DNA of 6,880 nt from Planctomycetes bacterium RIFCSPHIGHO2_12_FULL_52_36 (GTDB lineage: Bacteria; Planctomycetota; Brocadiia; Brocadiales; Bathyanammoxibiaceae). Position 1 is the first letter of the stretch; every line of letters begins with the position of its first letter. The notes under the pieces are model-generated. The model did not search any database. It saw only the letters and a program-made list of their open reading frames with translations, and was not told the DNA's origin. The translations under genes and the position numbers were made by a program. Location: NCBI GenBank assembly GCA_001828545.1, contig MHYW01000045.1:5187-12066 (forward strand). The letters are read 5' to 3'. Positions 4,114-6,880 of this stretch are shown piece by piece.

Positions 4114-5379
4114 GTGGAGAAATACGTATCCCTTGCTGTATTCATAGGTTGCTACATAGGGTTTATTGCCAGACCTGCCTGGCGTGCCTACTGTGCCTGC
4201 GGTGGGGCCACGTTATTACTCCTTTTAGGTATCCTCACCCCTCACGAGGCCTTCCAATCCATCAACTGGAACGTCATGGGTATCTTCGTGGGCACTCTGG
4301 TGGTGGCAGAACTCCTCATGATTTCCAGGATGCCCGCCTTCCTGGCGGGGTCCCTGGTAAGCAGGGCAAGGAGCACGGGGGAGGCTATGCTAATCTTATG
4401 CGTCTTAGCCAGTTTTATTTCGGCCTTTATGGAAAACGTAGCCACAGTACTTGTTGTTGCCCCTGTGGCCTTTGCCATTGCCAGGCGTCTGAATGTACCC
4501 CCTACCCTGTTGCTTATATCTATAGCCGTGTGTTCTAACCTGCAGGGTACGGCCACCATGATAGGGGATTCTCCCAGTATCATCCTTGCTGGTTATATGG
4601 GGATGGGCTTTGATGATTTCTTCTTTTATCATGGTAAGCCCAGCATATTTTTTGCCGTTGAGGTTGGTGCCCTGGCCTCTTTTCTTGTCCTGTATTTCCT
4701 CTTCAGGAAGTACAATCAGGCCGTTGAGCCTGTGGAGATAGAAAAGGTTGTCTCATGGGTACCGACCTGGATGCTGGCATTGCTCATCACCTGTCTGGCC
4801 GGTGCCTCTCTCGTTATCCCCGGGGTGAGGGTAGCAGGCATCATCTGCATAACCTTCGGTATATTTGGGATAGTCTGGTATGAGTTTGCCCTGGATGGGG
4901 AGGTAAGGAAGTTCTTGAAGGCCCTTGACTGGGATACCGCCCTCTTCCTCCCCGGTGTCTTTGTCGTAGTGGGGGGGTTGACCCACACGGGATGGATTAC
5001 CCATGCCTCCCATCTTTTGGAGGGGGTCTGCGGGGAGAACCTGCTCAAGACGTTCCTCCTTGTAGTCTGGCTTTCCGTTATCCTCTCTGCCTTTGTAGAT
5101 AACGTACCCTACCTGGTGGCTACCATACCAGTAGTACAGTACGTGGGGGAGGATATGGGGCATTCCTCCATAATCCTTCTCGTATTTGGGTTATTGGTGG
5201 GCTCGTGCCTGGGGGGTAATATCACCCCAATAGGTGCCTCAGCCAACATGGTGGCTGTCGGACTCTTGCATAAGAGCGGTACCCCGGTATCCTTTATGGA
5301 ATTTGTCAGGGTAGGGCTGCCCTTTACTGTAATGGCAGTAAGCACTGCCTCTGTGTTCCTCTGGCTGGTCTGGGCCTAG
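4114..5379 (+). CDS. ArsB/NhaD/SLC13-type membrane permease
   Basis: This is a 421-aa polytopic inner-membrane protein of the ion transporter superfamily (CitMHS/ArsB/NhaD group). It has two half-repeats. The first contains INWNVMGIFVG at about 50-60, SAFMENVATVLVVAPVA at 103-119 and NLQGTATMIGDSPSIILA at 142-159. The second contains LDWDTALFLPGVF, SAFVDNVPY at 325-333 and GGNITPIGASANMVA at 367-381. These paired SAF-x-(E/D)-N and G-(T/A)-x-IG hairpin motifs are where substrate and ions bind in related carriers. The substrate (arsenite, sodium/proton, dicarboxylate or another anion) cannot be read from sequence. I chose GTG at 4114. The frame extends upstream to a TTG at 4063, but that codon lies inside the terminator hairpin loop. 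An AGAGG lies 14 nt before the GTG, which is rather far, so the start is uncertain. The preceding metal-binding-type proteins make a metal or metalloid link possible but unproven. Confidence 0.87.
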   Translation: MEKYVSLAVFIGCYIGFIARPAWRAYCACGGATLLLLLGILTPHEAFQSINWNVMGIFVGTLVVAELLMISRMPAFLAGSLVSRARSTGEAMLILCVLASFISAFMENVATVLVVAPVAFAIARRLNVPPTLLLISIAVCSNLQGTATMIGDSPSIILAGYMGMGFDDFFFYHGKPSIFFAVEVGALASFLVLYFLFRKYNQAVEPVEIEKVVSWVPTWMLALLITCLAGASLVIPGVRVAGIICITFGIFGIVWYEFALDGEVRKFLKALDWDTALFLPGVFVVVGGLTHTGWITHASHLLEGVCGENLLKTFLLVVWLSVILSAFVDNVPYLVATIPVVQYVGEDMGHSSIILLVFGLLVGSCLGGNITPIGASANMVAVGLLHKSGTPVSFMEFVRVGLPFTVMAVSTASVFLWLVWA

Positions 5380-5383
5380 GCAA

Positions 5384-5470
5384 GGCACTAAACACTAAGC
5401 ACTATGCACTAAGCAGAACCTCTTTTCTTAGTTCCTAGTGTGTAGTCCTTAGTGCTTAGTGCCTAGTGCA
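5384..5470. repeat. Heptad-repeat palindrome 2
   Basis: The left arm has four 7-mers of NNCACTA (5384-5411: GGCACTA, AACACTA, then AGCACTA and TGCACTA) plus a degenerate AGCAGAA. The right arm has six 7-mers starting TAGT (5429-5470), including TAGTGCT, TAGTGCC and TAGTGCA, which are reverse complements of the left units. It fills nearly the whole 99-bp gap between the permease and marC. It could form one long imperfect hairpin in several registers. Confidence 0.85.
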
Positions 5471-5478
5471 GTGTTACC

Positions 5479-6084
5479 ATGACTATAGGCAATTTAAAAG
5501 ACTACCTCTTGGCCTTCATCCCAATCTTTGTGGCCATAGACGTCATAGGGGGGCTTCCCATCTTCCTGGCCCTCACCCAGAGGCTGGCCCATGAAGAAAG
5601 AGGCCGGATAGTAAGGCAATCTGTTTTTACTGCCCTTTCCATCGCCCTGGGGTTCCTCTTTGTCGGGAAGCTGGTCTTTTCCATCCTGGGCGTAGGGGTG
5701 TACGACTTCCAGGTGGCAGGGGGACTAATCCTGCTGGTCTTTGCCATCCATGACCTGCTTTACGGTCACAAACCCCCTGGGTCTTCCACCCTGGATAATA
5801 TAGGTATTGTCCCCCTGGGCACCCCTCTGCTGGTGGGTCCTGCCGTCCTCTCTGCCATACTCCTCTGTGTGGACAGTTATGGTTACATCCCTACCACGGT
5901 CTCCATCGTCCTTAATATGCTTATAGTCTGGACGGTGTTCCGTCATTCCACTAGGATTAGCGGTCTTGTGGGGGAGGGTGGTTGTCTGGCCTTTGCGAAG
6001 GTGGCCTCTGTACTGCTTGGGGCAATCGCCGTGATGCTGATAAGGAAGGGCGTTATGGCCATGATAGGTCTTGCGGCAACCTAG
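5479..6084 (+). CDS. MarC family (UPF0056) integral membrane protein
   Basis: This 201-aa protein matches the usual MarC length. About six hydrophobic segments are visible, at roughly 8-31, 47-70, 77-95, 110-131, 137-155 and 175-199. Family features are FVAIDVIGGLPIFLALT at 17-33 (the D-x-IG-x-x-P-x-F core), QVAGGLILLVFAI at 78-90, VPLGTPLLVGPAVLS at 111-125, and the C-terminal LGAIAVMLIRKGVMAMIG. MarC proteins are inner-membrane proteins of unsettled function. The original link of E. coli MarC to multiple antibiotic resistance was not upheld, and no substrate is assigned. The start is ATG at 5479. No Shine-Dalgarno is visible: the bases before it are the end of a heptad-repeat hairpin, which may mean the array displaced the native leader. 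It follows the permease on the same strand and precedes a nucleoside phosphorylase gene. Confidence 0.92.
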   Translation: MTIGNLKDYLLAFIPIFVAIDVIGGLPIFLALTQRLAHEERGRIVRQSVFTALSIALGFLFVGKLVFSILGVGVYDFQVAGGLILLVFAIHDLLYGHKPPGSSTLDNIGIVPLGTPLLVGPAVLSAILLCVDSYGYIPTTVSIVLNMLIVWTVFRHSTRISGLVGEGGCLAFAKVASVLLGAIAVMLIRKGVMAMIGLAAT

Positions 6085-6091
6085 CCGAGGG

Positions 6092-6183
6092 GCCAGGGGC
6101 TAGGGACCAGGGACTAGGGAGTAGGGAAAAGAATTGCTGATCCCTGACCCCTGGCCTCTGCCCCCTGTCTACTGGCTACTGTC
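6092..6183. repeat. Heptad-repeat palindrome 3
   Basis: The left arm has five 7-mers ending AGGG (6092-6126), for example ACCAGGG and ACTAGGG, then AAAAGAA. The right arm (6135-6183) has seven 7-mers of the reverse-complement type, for example CCCTGAC at 6142 and TACTGGC at 6170. It fills the gap between marC and the phosphorylase gene. The right arm shares a 13-nt block (read in reverse, AGAGGCCAGGGGT) with the right arm of palindrome 1. A short TTTT follows, too weak to call a terminator. Confidence 0.82.
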
Positions 6184-6201
6184 TTTTAACGAGGGACAGA
6201 C

Positions 6202-6880
6202 ATGTACTTTCTTGACATCCTGAGAAAAAAGAGGGAGGGGGAGCACCTCAGCCCCCAGGAGCTAGCCTTTATCGTAAAGGGCTACACATGTGGAGAGATA
6301 CCTGACTATCAGATGTCTGCCCTCCTCATGGCCATATACTGCCGTGGGATGGACGCTGAAGAGACGGCCTCTCTGACTGAAGAGATGCTGTGTTCTGGAG
6401 AGGTCATACGTCCAGAGGAAATCCCAGGGCCAAAGGTTGATAAGCACAGCACGGGGGGGGTAGGGGATAAGGTCAGTCTGGTACTGGCCCCCCTGGTAGC
6501 CAGTCTTGGGGTGAAGGTGCCTATGATATCAGGCAGGTCCCTGGGGCATACCGGGGGCACACTGGACAAGCTGGAATCCATCCCCGGGTTCAAGACCCAA
6601 CTCTCTCTAAGAGAATTTAAGCATAATGTTGAAAAGATAGGCGTATCAATAATTGGGGCAACAAAGGAACTTGTCCCCGCGGATAGCAAACTATATGCCT
6701 TGAGAGATGTTACCTCCACGGTGGAGAGTATTCCTCTCATCACGGCCAGCATACTCTCCAAGAAATTTGCAAAGGGGATAGACGGCCTGGTGCTGGACGT
6801 GAAGACAGGTAGCGGTGCATTTATGAAGGGTCTTGAGGAGGCAAGGTCTCTTGCCAGGAGTCTTATGCAGACGGCCCGGA
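6202..6880 (+). CDS. pdp: Pyrimidine-nucleoside (thymidine) phosphorylase, 3' end outside window
   Basis: The enzyme cleaves thymidine, deoxyuridine or uridine with phosphate to a free base and (deoxy)ribose-1-phosphate in cytoplasmic pyrimidine salvage. The first 226 codons are present. The alpha domain with GYTCGEIPDYQMSALLMAI lies at about 27-45. The phosphate site KVDKHSTGGVGDK is at 78-90. The family signature SGRSLGHTGGTLDKLE is at 110-125. LYALRDVTSTVESIPL lies at 164-179, with Arg168, Ser183 and Lys187 in the places of the E. coli base-binding Arg171, Ser186 and Lys190. VLDVKTGSGAFMK follows at 197-209. It aligns closely with Bacillus-type Pdp (broad specificity), but deoA-type thymidine specificity cannot be excluded. 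The ATG at 6202 has GAGGGA 5 nt upstream. About half of a roughly 430-440 aa protein lies outside the window. Confidence 0.95.
   Translation, partial: MYFLDILRKKREGEHLSPQELAFIVKGYTCGEIPDYQMSALLMAIYCRGMDAEETASLTEEMLCSGEVIRPEEIPGPKVDKHSTGGVGDKVSLVLAPLVASLGVKVPMISGRSLGHTGGTLDKLESIPGFKTQLSLREFKHNVEKIGVSIIGATKELVPADSKLYALRDVTSTVESIPLITASILSKKFAKGIDGLVLDVKTGSGAFMKGLEEARSLARSLMQTAR

Noticed and set aside
5384..5470. Periodic repeats as a CRISPR array
   Set aside because: The period is 7 nt with no spacers, the units are degenerate, and orientation inverts midway.
6309..6761. 150-codon minus-strand open frame opposite the nucleoside phosphorylase
   Set aside because: It is antisense to a clear enzyme gene with intact catalytic motifs. 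It shows no recognisable domain.

Overview
The window is a stretch of bacterial chromosome with housekeeping metabolism at both ends and an accessory stretch in the middle. It looks like an uncultivated, Gram-negative-type environmental bacterium of moderate GC. An anammox-type planctomycete or another candidate lineage rich in repeats would fit, but nothing here fixes the phylum. Short palindromic and periodic repeats fill nearly every intergenic gap, and one repeat lies inside a coding sequence.

Left part, minus strand, reading leftward: a near-perfect sigma70-type promoter (2868..2841) drives purH (IMP synthesis), then trpF (tryptophan synthesis), then a DUF4258 gene that runs off the left edge. 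The purH-trpF gap holds strong inverted repeats. trpF is intact in frame but carries about 50 extra codons made of four GC-rich hairpins. They sit where the (beta/alpha)8 barrel should tolerate an insertion.

Middle, plus strand: a 535-bp divergent gap contains a heptad-repeat palindrome, a candidate promoter and a purine-rich tract. Three tandem genes for tiny exported cysteine-rich proteins follow. The first two are a recent 269-bp tandem duplication. The third is related in layout but has a metallothionein-like Cys pattern. A REP-like palindrome and a strong intrinsic terminator close this cluster. I do not recognise the protein family, and this is the best candidate for something undescribed.

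Right part, plus strand: an ArsB/NhaD/SLC13-type 421-aa permease, a MarC-family inner-membrane protein, and the first 226 codons of a pyrimidine-nucleoside phosphorylase. The gaps between these three genes are almost entirely occupied by two more heptad-repeat palindromes, built like the one upstream of the small genes but with different unit sequences.

No rRNA, tRNA, CRISPR array, transposase or integrase was seen.
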